DNA from: Adiantum capillus-veneris
Taxonomy: Eukaryota > Streptophyta > Polypodiopsida > Polypodiales > Pteridaceae
NCBI GenBank assembly: GCA_014529385.2
Contig: CM043968.1
Span: 125,982,018 to 126,046,017, forward strand
Direction of reading: 5' to 3'
DNA length: 64,000 nt
Of the stretch, positions 34,262 to 44,482 are shown one piece after another. The notes under the pieces were generated by a model that worked only from the letters and a program-made list of their open reading frames with translations, had not been told where the DNA came from and made no database searches. Position numbers and translations under genes: made by a program. The stretch's first letter is position 1, and each line of letters opens with the position of its first letter.

Positions 34262-35074
34262 TTACGGAATATAATCCTTGTCTTCTATCGCTCTTTCTAA
34301 GACGCATTCCTCTCTTCTTAGGCTTCCACAATGTGAAGCTCTACACATCCATAGCTCTTTTTGTTGCCCTAACCATGTCGGGATTTCTGATCCTGCTACT
34401 GTAGCTGAATCAAACTCTTCCACAAGTGTTTGGTTCACATCTTTGTAACTATGGTCTTTTAGGTGTATTTTAGTTGTTGTCTCACCATATCTGAGGTATA
34501 TGTGGTCGTAACCCCAATCTTGAACCATCTTCAATTGTCGCATGAATGGTCGTCCCAAGATGATCTCATAATTATTCTTTTTGTCGAAATCGACTATTGC
34601 AAATGTATGCTCATACTCGATTTCGCACGAAGTGACAATTACTTTTTCTAAAAGTCCTAGAGGCTTCTCCATGAACCCATCTGCCAATTGCAGTTTCATT
34701 CTGGTAGCCCTCAAAGCTGGTTTTCTCCATTTTTTCCAAATTTCCTTGGTGGCGATAGCAACTCCCGCTCCACTGTCAAGAATAGCTTTGGAAACTACTC
34801 CTTGGAATTCTCCTAGTAGCGTGGTGTTTCCATCTTCTCCCTCGCAGTACTCTCCAACCTTGTTTAATGGTACTGGCCTAGTGTTTAATTGAGGCCTGTC
34901 CAACTCTATGATCCCTTCTTGTAGCCTCAAGGTGGGGTCTTTTACTCCAAATTTTTCTAGGCATTTACCTAATGTGGCCCACATGTTTGGCCGTAACCTT
35001 AGGAGTTCTGCTAATGTGATTGTGCATGCCCCATGGGTGGACAATAACTCAATCAATCCTTGTGAATCCATCAC
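34262..35074 (-). pseudogene. Element C PR1: retropepsin in the usual position
   Basis: A 270-residue stretch. VSKAILDSGAGVAIATK (Asp at residue 100) is the active site with intact D-S-G-A, and NYEIILGRPFMRQLKMVQDW, 73 residues later, is the C-terminal I-L-G motif. It lies between gag and RT, the normal Ty3 position. The start codon given is a GTG; the frame was probably entered from gag. It aligns with PR1 of element D (shared RPFMR..KMV.DW). Confidence 0.88.
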
Positions 35075-35270
35075 TTTGTTAGGAGTAAGATGGGATTGCT
35101 CTCACTTCCGACTTGGCTTCATACTCTCCTAGGTAAGAGGGTAAAGTTTTCAGCGAGTCTGGTTGGCTGTGCCCCGAACTAATTGATCCTTGGTCTCCCC
35201 CTTGTGAATGAATCTCAAAGTTCATTTGTGATCTCGCCTCAAATTCTTCAATAGGAGGTAAGGTTACATT

Positions 35271-36335
35271 CTATTCTTTTCTCGTGCTATTCATGTGGTT
35301 ACTCATCCTATTAGCCTCGTTGGCCTCACGGATTTGCTTCCACAGATCGTCTAGACCATTACAGTGCTTACCCATTTCTGCCAAAGTTTTAGGCTGGAAC
35401 CCGTCACTTGCCTCATCTGTGGTATTTGGCACTATGATAGGCTCTCCTCTGGACTCATAGGCATTAGTGAGTCTCTCCTTCGTTTCTATATGTTTCTCTA
35501 AAGTTTGTTGGATAGGGGTTGGAGCTGGTGCCTCATGCCAATTTGCATGTTTACCCAGTGGGTCTTCCATCAATGATTGAACTGTTTTGATCATATTTTT
35601 GCACATTTCCAATCTCTGTTTTTCTATTTCTACATATAGATAAGTCATCCACCTTTGCTCCTGGGTTTGGTTCTTTTTGAGTCTAGCTTCATAAGCCTTT
35701 AGAAGCGCATCCAATTGCTCATTTACCTTGTCTACCAGTACAGATCCTCCTAATCCTGCACTTTTGGGCTCTGCTATTTCCTTGGGTGCTATGGTTGTCG
35801 TGGTGTGTGAGCTTAAGCTTGCTAGATCCTCTAACCGCTCTAATCTATCCTTTGTATGTTTTAACTCCTCGGATAGAGCTGTTTGCTCTCGTTCCTTCCT
35901 GGCTTTTCTACGCACCTTTCTAGCTTTCCAAGTGCTTCTCTGATTTTTCGTTTCTGAACTTTGGGCATTAGTTTTTGGTTCTTCAACTATGGGTTCGTTC
36001 GTCCTTCTTTGAGCTTGGGCTCGTGTTACCACCTGGATGGGTATGATTGTTTCATTTTCCGATCCTCCACTGGAAGGTACTGTTTCTAGCATGTTCAAGA
36101 TGGTTTTTGGTCCTTTGCTCGGGTTTTTAGGGCAATCGGGAATCAAATGAGTAACTCCACACTCAGTGCAATACGCGTTGACTCTAATAATTTTATCATG
36201 AGGACAGTCTCTCAGCCAATGGTCTGCGCCACACTTGTAGCAGGGTCCCTTAGGTTGTTGAGGTGCTCCTTGAGCTCCTCTTTGTTGGTATGCATGTCTC
36301 TGTCCGCCCATGCCTCCATTGGCTATGAACAACAA
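35271..36335 (-). pseudogene. Element C gag C-terminal part with two zinc knuckles
   Basis: A 354-residue stretch. CYKCGADHWLRDC and CTECGVTHLIPDC are two CX2CX3HX4C knuckles with three rather than four residues before His, the same variant as two knuckles of element D. A Lys/Arg/Glu-rich coiled segment (RRKARKEREQTALSEELKHT) follows and probably links gag to PR1. Confidence 0.85.
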
Positions 36336-36784
36336 TGTTCGTTCATCTAAGCTATATCTTCCTTCTCCTGCTGCCTATGTAGCAGTTGGTGGTCCTGTAT
36401 TTCCTATCATGCTCCATGGTTCTGGTGTCGAGGGCTCTTCCGGTGGATAATAGATAGGTTTTGCTGCATATCCATTGGGATCTTCATAATATGCATGCAT
36501 AGGCACCAAATCCTTATCCTCTAATTCGGTTACTGTTGGTGTATCTCTTATACCAACTGGTCGTAATCCTGGTAGGGGTGGTTGCTACCCCAACACTGGT
36601 TGTGGTCTTTCTACACCTACAGGTCCTGGTAGGTTACCTGCTTGATACCTAGGCATCGGTGGAGCCTGAGGAGAAGCTACCGGAGCTTGGGGAGCGTAAG
36701 GTCTCTCTCTCACATATTCCTTGTTATAATAACATTCCTCGGTCCCATGGTTTGTTCAATAGCACACCACTTGGGCTATTTAGC
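36336..36784 (-). pseudogene. Element C gag proline-rich spacer
   Basis: Broken frames encode a Pro/Tyr-rich stretch (PYAPQAPVASPQAPPMPRYQ, ERPQPVLG, PTVTELEDKDLVPMHAYYED) with a possible decayed extra knuckle near 36760 (CY, stop, TNHGTEEC). Position and composition resemble the Pro-rich gag spacer of element D. Confidence 0.6.
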
Positions 36785-37572
36785 TTAGGGTTTGGCGTAC
36801 AAGTTAATCTTTTTTAGCACTTCATCTACAAGCTGCGCCTGGTTTACAGCTACTTCTCCTTTTGGTGCTCTCTTAGAAGACTTGCTTCCACTTTGTTGTG
36901 AAGATGAATCGTCGTCAAGGTCCTTGAACTCCCTCTCTTTGTAGACCGCACAATTGTCCACCAGGTAAAGAGCCTCCTTGGTCAACTCATTCAACGTCGT
37001 GCTCCTCTTCATATGTAGGTCTTTCTGGAGATCCGCATTCCTTAGTCCTTGGAGGAATATAAGCATAAGTCTGGACTGAGTTGGCAGTTCTTCCACAGGA
37101 CAAAACTTAACATATCTTTTTAGACTTAGGGCTGCCTTTCGTACAGATCCCCATCTTTCTGTTTGAATTTATGGATTTGTGAGACGGTATTATGAGTTGT
37201 CCCCCTTTGTGATAATTCCTCGATAAACTCGTCAAATACTTCCTCCATAGACTCAAAGTCTCTACGCTCTACAGAATCAAACCAAGTAGCAGCATCCTCT
37301 TTTAGAGTAATCCCAAATTGGGTACGAAAGTCTAACACCTCTTCGGCTCTAATTACACGCACAAAGGCTGCTACATGATCTCTTGGGTCTCTGCTTCCTG
37401 TGTATTTCTTGTTTACCCAATTTTGCACTTGAGAAGGCCTAATTCTCCGATGGTCTACAAACCTCATCATTGGATCTCCCCGTCCTAATCGATATACCTC
37501 CTGAGGTCTTCTGTAATAGGCTGGTTCCTCTCCCAGTGGTGCTCCTAAGCCATAATTTCTAACAGTTCTCAC
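36785..37572 (-). pseudogene. Element C gag capsid-like core
   Basis: Two stretches in different frames: 37572-37126 (VQNWVNKKYTGSRDPRDHVA, FGITLKEDAATWFDSVERRD, MEEVFDEFIEELSQRG) and 37096-36785 (RLMLIFLQGLRNADLQKDLH, LNELTKEALYLVDN). Together they match a Ty3 capsid core with the W-F/W and retroviral-gag helices. A frameshift near 37100-37125 separates them. Confidence 0.78.
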
Positions 37573-38676
37573 CAGAGATGGTTCATCTCTTCAAACTCGT
37601 TCTATGGGTGGTCCTCCACGCTCTGTTGACCCTTGAGTCTTTGTCTTACTCTCTCCTTGATACCTTGAATAGAGTGGTGGTTCTTGCAAATCCCTTAGCC
37701 CTCGTGCAGCTTGATAACCCTCTCAACTTCGGTCTTGCTCCATTGTTGCACTTTGTCGAAGCCATGCCTGCAATGATGGCTGGTTTGCTGGCTGGTCTTG
37801 GTTGTTGAATGCTTGCGGTCGGGTGAAATGTGAGGTAGCATCATACTCATCTGAAAAAGGATTCATCAACTTACTTGGGGTGTAGGTGGCTCTTGGCACT
37901 TCTTCAGGGGCATGTGATAATGCTCCTGGACCTGTTGCCCTTTCTACCTCCTCTGGGAGAATACGTTGGTATTATCGCCCGTATCTATCAACAAAAACTA
38001 TACCCTTTCCCATGGCAGTTTCATAAGAGAATAAGTAAAGAACCTTGTCTTTGCTTAATTTGTTTACGTATGGTTATTTGCTACGAAAGTAAAAGACTAT
38101 ACCCTCACTCTCATGCTTGTAGATTCCCATGTTCTCGTTATAAGTTGGAACCCTGGTTGTTCTCTTATCATACATAAATATAGCTCCGGGCCGATGAATG
38201 TTTAGTGGCGGTTCTTGAGCTTCTGAAACCATTTCCCCTTTCGCCACGTTATCTCCATATCTGTTGTAATCTTCAGGGTTACTAACTATCAGATAGTGGT
38301 TCCCCTTTTCGTCTCGGAATCTATCTCCATCATCATAGACTCGGATTATCTCCAATCTCTGAGCTGGCCTCTCTTCGATACAAATGCACTTGCGTCCTCG
38401 ATAGTCAGAATAGACTAGGGCTCCCCTCGAGTTTGTTCCCTCTAAGAAGATCACAGTGAGCTTGAAATCATTCAAAGGATTTTGGGAGGTGCTTCCTCCT
38501 GGCATCGGTCCGTCATAGGTGAAACCTCCCGGCTGTTGACTACCCATCATGAAGAAAGATTTGTCTGACGAAGTGTCAGTATCACTACCTTCCTTAATAA
38601 TTGGTGCTAGCGGATCTATCCTTGCCTGAGTTACACTCTCTTCGGTGGACACTAAGCTACCTTGGTCACCTGCCAC
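37573..38676 (-). pseudogene. Element C gag N-terminal region
   Basis: 38676-38074 is open for 200 residues but begins at a GTG two codons after a TAG, so a normal start is not visible. The first ATG codons are in FFMMGSQQ, about 40 residues in. The rest (NDFKLTVIFLEGTNSRGALV, RFRDEKGNHYLIVSNPEDYN) has no known domain. 38073-37573 is interrupted by stops and Gln/Pro-rich. Assigned to gag by position only. Confidence 0.5.
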
Positions 38677-40869
38677 CTTCTAGTCTCTAACAATGTATCT
38701 TTCTGATCTTAAATTCATCAAACTTATCAATGCAATTTATCACAAATCCAACCACTCACCTGGCGAAGGATCAGTTTCTGTACAACTTCTTGCTTTGTTG
38801 CTGAATATACATGTACACAAGCGTTTAATTCCGGCAATCGAATCAAAGCATTTATCTGCTAAAGGTTATCTTAGTAATGATTGGTATAACTGGAGAGTTA
38901 ATCTCAACCACTATTGTATTTTATACACTGTTGATGTTCTGGATTAGGTCTGCTAATCTGAAACTGTACTTCCCTCGGATGTTGGTCAATTTAGGTGAAA
39001 AAGTCTGAATTCAGTCTTTGCTCCGTCAAATGGACAAACAAGGTCCAAATTCACTTCTGAAAGAAGTTCTGGAACCCTTGAGCTAATTGGAATCTCAGTG
39101 TCTATGCCCAGTCAAATTTTCTCCTCAGTAAGCCCCAATAGACATCCTGCGCATAGGATGTCTCCTGCTTTGTTTTGCCTGAATGTTTGCACTATGGTTT
39201 CCCCTTGATGTGCTAATCCCACAACCGTTTTCACTTTTTGATTTGGACACCTATAAGTTGGTTAATGAGTCAGAAATCTGTTCCGACAGCCTGTTGCTGA
39301 TCTTGATCAGTTTAATCAACTCCAATTTGGACCAAAATTGACTAGGAGGCTTGCCTTAGGCTATACAACACCTTGCTATGCTCACTGTCAAAGTCAGGCT
39401 TCAATTTCTTGCTTTAGACATCCTACACGTAGGATGTCTTTTTCATCAGAATGGCTTCAAACGCAAAGCACATGCTCCCTTTGAGTTGCTGATCACTTTG
39501 GTATACTCAAAATTTGGTTTAGAATCCAGAATCACACAGAAGACATCCTATGCGTAGGATGTCTTTTTGGCTTGTTTGACCCCAGACTTGTCCCACAGCT
39601 TCCCCTTGATATCAGTAACCTAGTGGTATGCTTAGATTTTGGTTTGGATTTCAAAAGTCCCCACTTTTAGCTGTTCTTGCTTTTTTCATTCAAAAGTGCT
39701 AAAGTCTGCTTTGAACCCAATTTTCTCACCCAAATGAGGTGAAACCCCTCTCAGTCACTCAATATATCATGCAAGACATGCTCATGCAGCCATCTTATGG
39801 TTTTGGTCTCAAAATAATGTTTTGGCCCAATTTGGGTAGGATGTATGGCAATTTTAGTCTATTTGGCCTTATCCTGTCAAGATATGGTCAAATTTTCACT
39901 TTCCAATTAAAATTAGGGTAAACCCCACCTTTTGAACACACTGGTCAACTCAAAATCCCAAAATTCCCCCCAGATTAGCCTGTAGACATCCTACGCGTAC
40001 GATGTCTCCTGGCTTGAAATTAAATTTTTTTCTGACAAAAATGCTCCTGATGCTCTGTAGCTCTATCAGAAACAATCACAGTAACTTTTGGACTTCTCTT
40101 AGGCTTTCAAACACACTTTTGCGTCTTTTTGCATCTTTTTGTGTCTTCTACAAACTTGTCATGACTTCACCAAGCAAGTATTCATGCATGAAATGCTCTA
40201 GATCTTGAATCATGATGTCCTACTTACTCTACTCCTACTTATCATGTGAAATGGTGATAATGGTGTTTTTGGTTGCTTTCTGGCCTCTATGGACTCTCAA
40301 GCTCTCCTCTCACCGCTTCTACCACTCCAATTCCTACTTAAGAACTCAACTACTACCTAAAACTATCTTGGTCTACCTAATCTACCTAAGTCGAAGGATC
40401 TAGGCCACAGACACACGCTTCCTAGACTCCCTCTAAGACCTAGAGAGTCCTCCACCCTCTGATCCTATCTAAATGTAAAACGAGACTCCTGGCAAGCCAA
40501 AAATCCCAATCCTCAAGGATTAGTCTCGGTCACCTACTTAAGGTAAAACCACATAGCTTAAGAGTGTCGTCTTTTGTTGTGCAGAGGTAGCTTGGGAGTA
40601 GGTTGTACTTGCTAAGTACCTTGTAGAATTGTAGGATTAGGTTGGGATTTTGAGAATGATTGATGGACAATACAAGTCTTAATATCAATGCTCAGGAAAC
40701 TATAAAAACAAGAAAACAAGCGTTTGTGGACACCTTCCACAACCCAATTGCAGCAGAACCTAGGAGTAAGGTAAGTAGAATCCAAGGTGGGATCTCAAAT
40801 CATTGCTCACTTCAAAAGAATCATTTGTGAGTTGTTTATGTGAAGTTACATAATTTCAGGTCTACGACT
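38677..40869. other. Noncoding DNA with hairpin-forming repeats
   Basis: No domain-bearing ORF. Could be leader or LTR of element C (minus) or of the older element into which D inserted, but no PBS or LTR pair was seen. Loosely repeated text ('cttccccttgat', 'cctgcttt/cttgtttt') follows the near-palindromes listed separately. Confidence 0.45.
39140..40007. repeat. Four copies of a 24-bp near-palindrome
   Basis: Copies at 39140-39163, 39416-39439, 39541-39564 and 39984-40007. The first arm is AGACATCC in all four. The second arm is GGATGTCT in three and CGATGTCT in the last. The 8-bp centre is TACGCGTA or a one- or two-base CpG-decayed variant. The consensus is a perfect palindrome able to form a hairpin. 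Nothing similar was noticed elsewhere in the window. Confidence 0.95.
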
Positions 40870-41434
40870 TGAAACAGCATCAAAAAATTGTCAACCACTG
40901 AAACTAGGTAGAGATTATGCTCATAAAGTATGAACCAGTGCATAAGCATAAGGATGCATTTGAGGAAGTTTTCAAGAGTTGGTAAAAGCTCGTATTATTT
41001 ACATTTTCTTGAGAATTAAGGCCAAGTTAAGTTTTGACTTAACTCAAAGGCTTAAAACATGTCACGAAAAGAAGACTGACTATTGAAAAAATTACAAAAA
41101 TTGTTCATTTTAGGCCAAAAGTAAATAATCACGATTATTTACATTTGGCTCAAATTGATCGAGATTGATATTAGAGACTCTATGCATGATTACAAACATC
41201 TTTTGTGAAGGCTCATAGAGTTTGGATCACAAAACATACCAAAAACTTGATAAAAACTAAAATTTGTACTGATTGTCAAGAAATTGAGTTTGACTTTATA
41301 AATCTTGTTCAGATTTTATGAAACTTGACTCAGAGGCTTAAAACATGTCATAAAAAGACTAACTATTGAAAAAAATTATAAAATTGTTCATTTTAGGCCA
41401 AAAGTAAATATTTGTGATTATTTACATTTGGCTC
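40870..41434 (+). repeat. Tandem repeat array, left of element D
   Basis: About two units of roughly 283 bp. Landmarks recur in order: 'catgattacaaacatctttt', 'aggctcatagagtttggatc', 'aactattgaaaaaa', 'ttgttcattttaggccaaaa', 'gattatttacatttggctc'. The unit boundary at 41147 is 283 bp before the one at 41430. Element D begins five bases after 41430. Confidence 0.9.
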
Positions 41435-41677
41435 TGTGCGCTCCTTGCCGCACTGTCGAAGCAAAGGACTTGCCGATACACCGTGTGCGAGCCACAAATG
41501 GCTCCAAGCACACAACAAGCCTAAACTAGCAAGCTCAAGAGAGCAAAGGGTGTGTCACTCACCGCTCTACGCTCGTCTTCGTGGTGGATTCCTCGCCGCG
41601 ATGAAGAAGAAGCTGCAGTCGTGCCGCACTCAACCGCTTCGCCGCCGTCGTGCCTTCGTAATGCTCGATCGCACACA

Positions 41678-41708
<31 letters not shown>

Positions 41709-42019
41709 ACATACACACACACACAAGGAGGTGAAGAAGAAGAAGATGGAGATGGAGATGGAGCAAGAGCACTCTTCTATTGCACAAATGAGAGAATTTT
41801 AGGTTTAGTTGGCTTTTATATGAGCTCACCCCATTCACACTTGGGCGCCCATGCTTAGCCAACTAATCCCTTGAATGTCCCAGTTAGAGTGCGCCTCTCA
41901 TCGGCGATCACTCTTACCCTTTTTCTATTGGTCCGACAAGCCCGGTACCTGACTCTACCAAATACATAATACACGTCCGTCGTAGGTGATGGGGTGTCCG
42001 TGAGCCGTGAGGGTTAACA
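41435..42019 (-). repeat. Element D 3' LTR
   Basis: 585 bp, TGTGCGCTCC ... GTTAACA on the plus strand. Nearly identical to 54449-55067, but with about 34 bp less in the CT/CA microsatellite at 41682-41723. A minus-strand TATAAAA lies at 41814-41820. Confidence 0.97.
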
Positions 42020-42031
42020 TGCCCCCCTTTC
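42020..42031 (-). other. Element D polypurine tract
   Basis: GAAAGGGGGGCA on the minus strand, directly abutting the TG start of the 3' LTR. Confidence 0.93.
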
Positions 42032-43390
42032 TGATGTAGATTCCGTCCTCGGAAGCTATTGAGTTGAAGCTCGTTCGTCGAGGTGGAAGAGCATTTGAGA
42101 TGAATGTCCTTAGCCTTCTTCAGTCACTGCAAAATCAAACAACATTGGCACAGTAATTGCATTCTCATAAGTGATTAAAAAGCTTATGCAGTTTTAGGTA
42201 GACACAGTGATTGGTAAAAGAATTTCAAACAATTTGTCAGCAATGAACATTAAATTGCAATGTAATCAAATGCATAAACAGATGTAAAGGTAAAAAATTA
42301 AACAAGTCTGGGGTCGCTAATTTGACGGTCGAAAGGCACTAGAGATCGAATATTAATACCATGGGTAAGCTTCTTAATTTTCAGTGGTCAATTAAGTTGT
42401 TTAATCGCGAGAGCCAAGTATTCATGTTCGAGGGCTGACTAGAGGCTATATCTAGAAGACCTTGTAGTTAAGCTACCATAAAAGGAATTTCTCATGAAAT
42501 CATCGCCTGACTGATTACTTTTTCTTTGACCCCCCAAAGTCTTTTCACAGTGATTCAATTTGATGTGTGTGCTTATTTTGTATGCCTTGGGTTTTTTGCT
42601 TTTCAAGGAAAAGCGCCCACACTGGGAACCTCTAGGGCTCTAGTACCATAGGCAATACATGTGAGTGAAGTACCAAATCAAGCTGAGATTTCTCTTTCAG
42701 CTTAAGATTTTACAGTGTGGCACTTTGATTTTTTGTTTCTTCATTTTCAACATTTTAATTTTGTAACTTTGGGGGGTCATATAACACTGATACACCTCCC
42801 AGGCTCATCACACCAGTAAACTCCCTTTATAATACTTAAGCTAAAGGTCAATAGGGTCAAGTCCACTAGAAAGCCCTAGTACATTTCACACAATGCTGCC
42901 TAAATCGGATTAAGAACCTAAGTAACCATTAATTATTAGGAAGGCATTCCCCATGGTATTCAGAGAAGATTTCTAACACCTAACTTGGTTAAACTAGTTT
43001 GTCGGACTGCTTGATTTTTAAACCTAGACAAGTGATTATGACAAAAAATTACATTGAATTAAATGTTTGATACTAAGCAAATGCGGTGAATATTAGGCTA
43101 CCAATCACAATTAAAACTGACAATCATAGATGCAAAAAAGATAAGGGGCAATGCTAATGGACAAGAAACACCTGTTTGTGTCGATGGTCGCGCTTGATTT
43201 GAAGAGTGAGTCGAGATAAAGATTCCATGAAGGTACAAATCCTACCAATAGCAACACGCTCCTGTACACACTAGGAAACAAAAGGAATACCTCCAGGAGG
43301 CACATTAGTGGAAAAAGGTACCAACACTTATTGAACACAACAAAAAACATAAGGAACCCTAACCTAATTATTTGCACTCCCCCTAGAGAG
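42032..43390 (-). other. Element D 3' untranslated region
   Basis: A 1.36-kb AT-rich noncoding stretch between the last small ORF and the PPT. No domain was recognised on either strand. Confidence 0.6.
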
Positions 43391-43813
43391 TCAAGGGAAT
43401 AGGATATTGTAGAGGTTGGGGGGAAACCCTAAGGCTAAACCCCTATCCTCGTCGTGGAGATAAACAAAGTCATCATCCATGAGACCATATGTGCCATCCG
43501 TGTAGTCGTGTAAATTTTCTTCTTCATCATAGGTGCCCATGTTTACTAAGAAGGTCACTAGACGCCTATAGTCATCTTGGTCAAAAGGGTAGGCTTGTGC
43601 AATGGGAAAAACGCTCTCTTCTAAGTATGGATCAGACGTGGTCAAGAGACGTATCAGCCATTCTAACTCCTCAAAATTCCTCTCACATGTTAGCGTACCT
43701 ATCAAATCCCATTCACATGCAAGCACTGGAAAGACCATGTGAAATATTTGTGAAAAGTAACGAGGGTACCTCTCACCCAAGGCAGGAGTGGATGACTCTA
43801 GCGTACTAGCCAT
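43391..43813 (-). CDS. Element D downstream ORF, 140 residues, unknown
   Basis: Begins at the ATG at 43813 (MASTLESSTPALGERY), in an ATATGG context; the frame is open twelve codons further upstream but without an ATG. The sequence is acidic in its second half (GTYDEEENLHDYTDGTYGLM, VYLHDEDRGLALGF) with a hydrophobic centre (FSQIFHMVFPVLACEWDL). There is no signal peptide, clear membrane segment or known motif. It lies in the position where some plant Ty3 elements carry an extra or envelope-like gene, but nothing shows it is envelope. It is not interrupted, although the main frame has six stops. Confidence 0.55.
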   Translation of the reverse strand: MASTLESSTPALGERYPRYFSQIFHMVFPVLACEWDLIGTLTCERNFEELEWLIRLLTTSDPYLEESVFPIAQAYPFDQDDYRRLVTFLVNMGTYDEEENLHDYTDGTYGLMDDDFVYLHDEDRGLALGFPPNLYNILFP

Positions 43814-43898
43814 ATCTGTACACGCAAATAGATGATGGTTAGAGTGCAAATATTACAAGGGTCGTGTTCTTGTGCATAATTTGTTTTTATGATTTGTG

Positions 43899-44135
43899 TT
43901 ATGGCTCTTGCTCTTTTACTTTTTTATCTTGTTTTTGTGAGTATAAGGCTTTATATATACATTCCCTAAGATCGGAGATTAAGAGGTCAGGGAGAAAGGT
44001 TGAGAGGGAAGCAAGTGAATGATGGATGTCCACAAACACTCCCCCCTTCCTTGGGTAGATCATAACGTTTGAAATGATTTCGTCACCCTTTGAAACCAAT
44101 TGTTCCAGTTGGTAATAGGTGAGGATTTTTGCCAT
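43899..44135 (-). CDS. Element D downstream ORF, 78 residues, unknown
   Basis: ATG at 44135 overlaps the TAA that ends the long frame (TAATG). The product starts MAKILTYYQLEQLVSKGDEI and ends KKVKEQEP. It has no known domain and is basic at its end. The stop-start overlap resembles termination-reinitiation arrangements, but chance cannot be excluded. It could also be the N-terminal exon or a frame-shifted part of the 140-residue ORF downstream. Confidence 0.4.
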   Translation of the reverse strand: MAKILTYYQLEQLVSKGDEIISNVMIYPRKGGVFVDIHHSLASLSTFLPDLLISDLRECIYKALYSQKQDKKVKEQEP

Positions 44136-44482
44136 TAGTTTTCTATTACCCTAGGTGCCTCGTCAAGTTGCAAGGGTGGTAAGGTACTCTCCCAGGATCG
44201 AACTTGAAGTGGTTCATCAGGTGATTCTTGAACACTGGGAGGTGTGGACTCTTTTGTAGCTTCATGGAGGTCCATTACTATAGATGGAGGCTGTGTAGAA
44301 GCTTTTACCTCTATGGATGTATTACATGAGGAGCTAGAAGCTTCATGGAATTCCCCCCTTCCCGAGCTAGGTGCAATAAATTGGTTTTGCCTTGGAGCCC
44401 AAACTAGCTCTGGACTAGGTGTGTAGCATTCTGTGATCTTTCCCTTCCCACGGTCTGCCATTGGCTTTAGCGTTACACTGTT
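44135..44482 (-). pseudogene. Element D end of the long frame (Ser/Pro-rich tail)
   Basis: 108 residues from the ATG at 44461 (MADRGKGKITECYTPSPE), but the frame is open from just after the TAA at 44483-44485 and is the same frame as PR2. LVWAPRQNQF near its start is a further W-x-P-R/K motif. The rest is Ser/Thr/Pro/Glu-rich with no fold. I read it as the C-terminus of the polyprotein; it could alternatively be a separate small protein. Confidence 0.6.

Larger units (their letters stand above)
29858..38676 (-). mobile_element. Element C: broken non-chromodomain Ty3 element with PR2
   Basis: Minus-strand order: gag, two CX2CX3HX4C knuckles, PR1, RT (N-terminal part deleted), RNase H, a duplicated linker and zinc module, integrase, PR2 and a basic tail. 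The integrase C-terminus continues without a chromodomain into PR2, exactly as in element D. Frames change at least seven times, so it is older and dead. No LTR pair was found, so the outer limits are only those of the coding remains. Confidence 0.88.

Noticed and set aside
39140-40007. CRISPR-like array from the four 24-bp repeats
   Set aside because: Spacing is irregular (125-443 bp), the repeats are palindromic and the genome is plainly a plant's.
43391-43813. Envelope gene of an Athila-like element
   Set aside because: No signal peptide, transmembrane segment or glycosylation pattern in the 140 codons.
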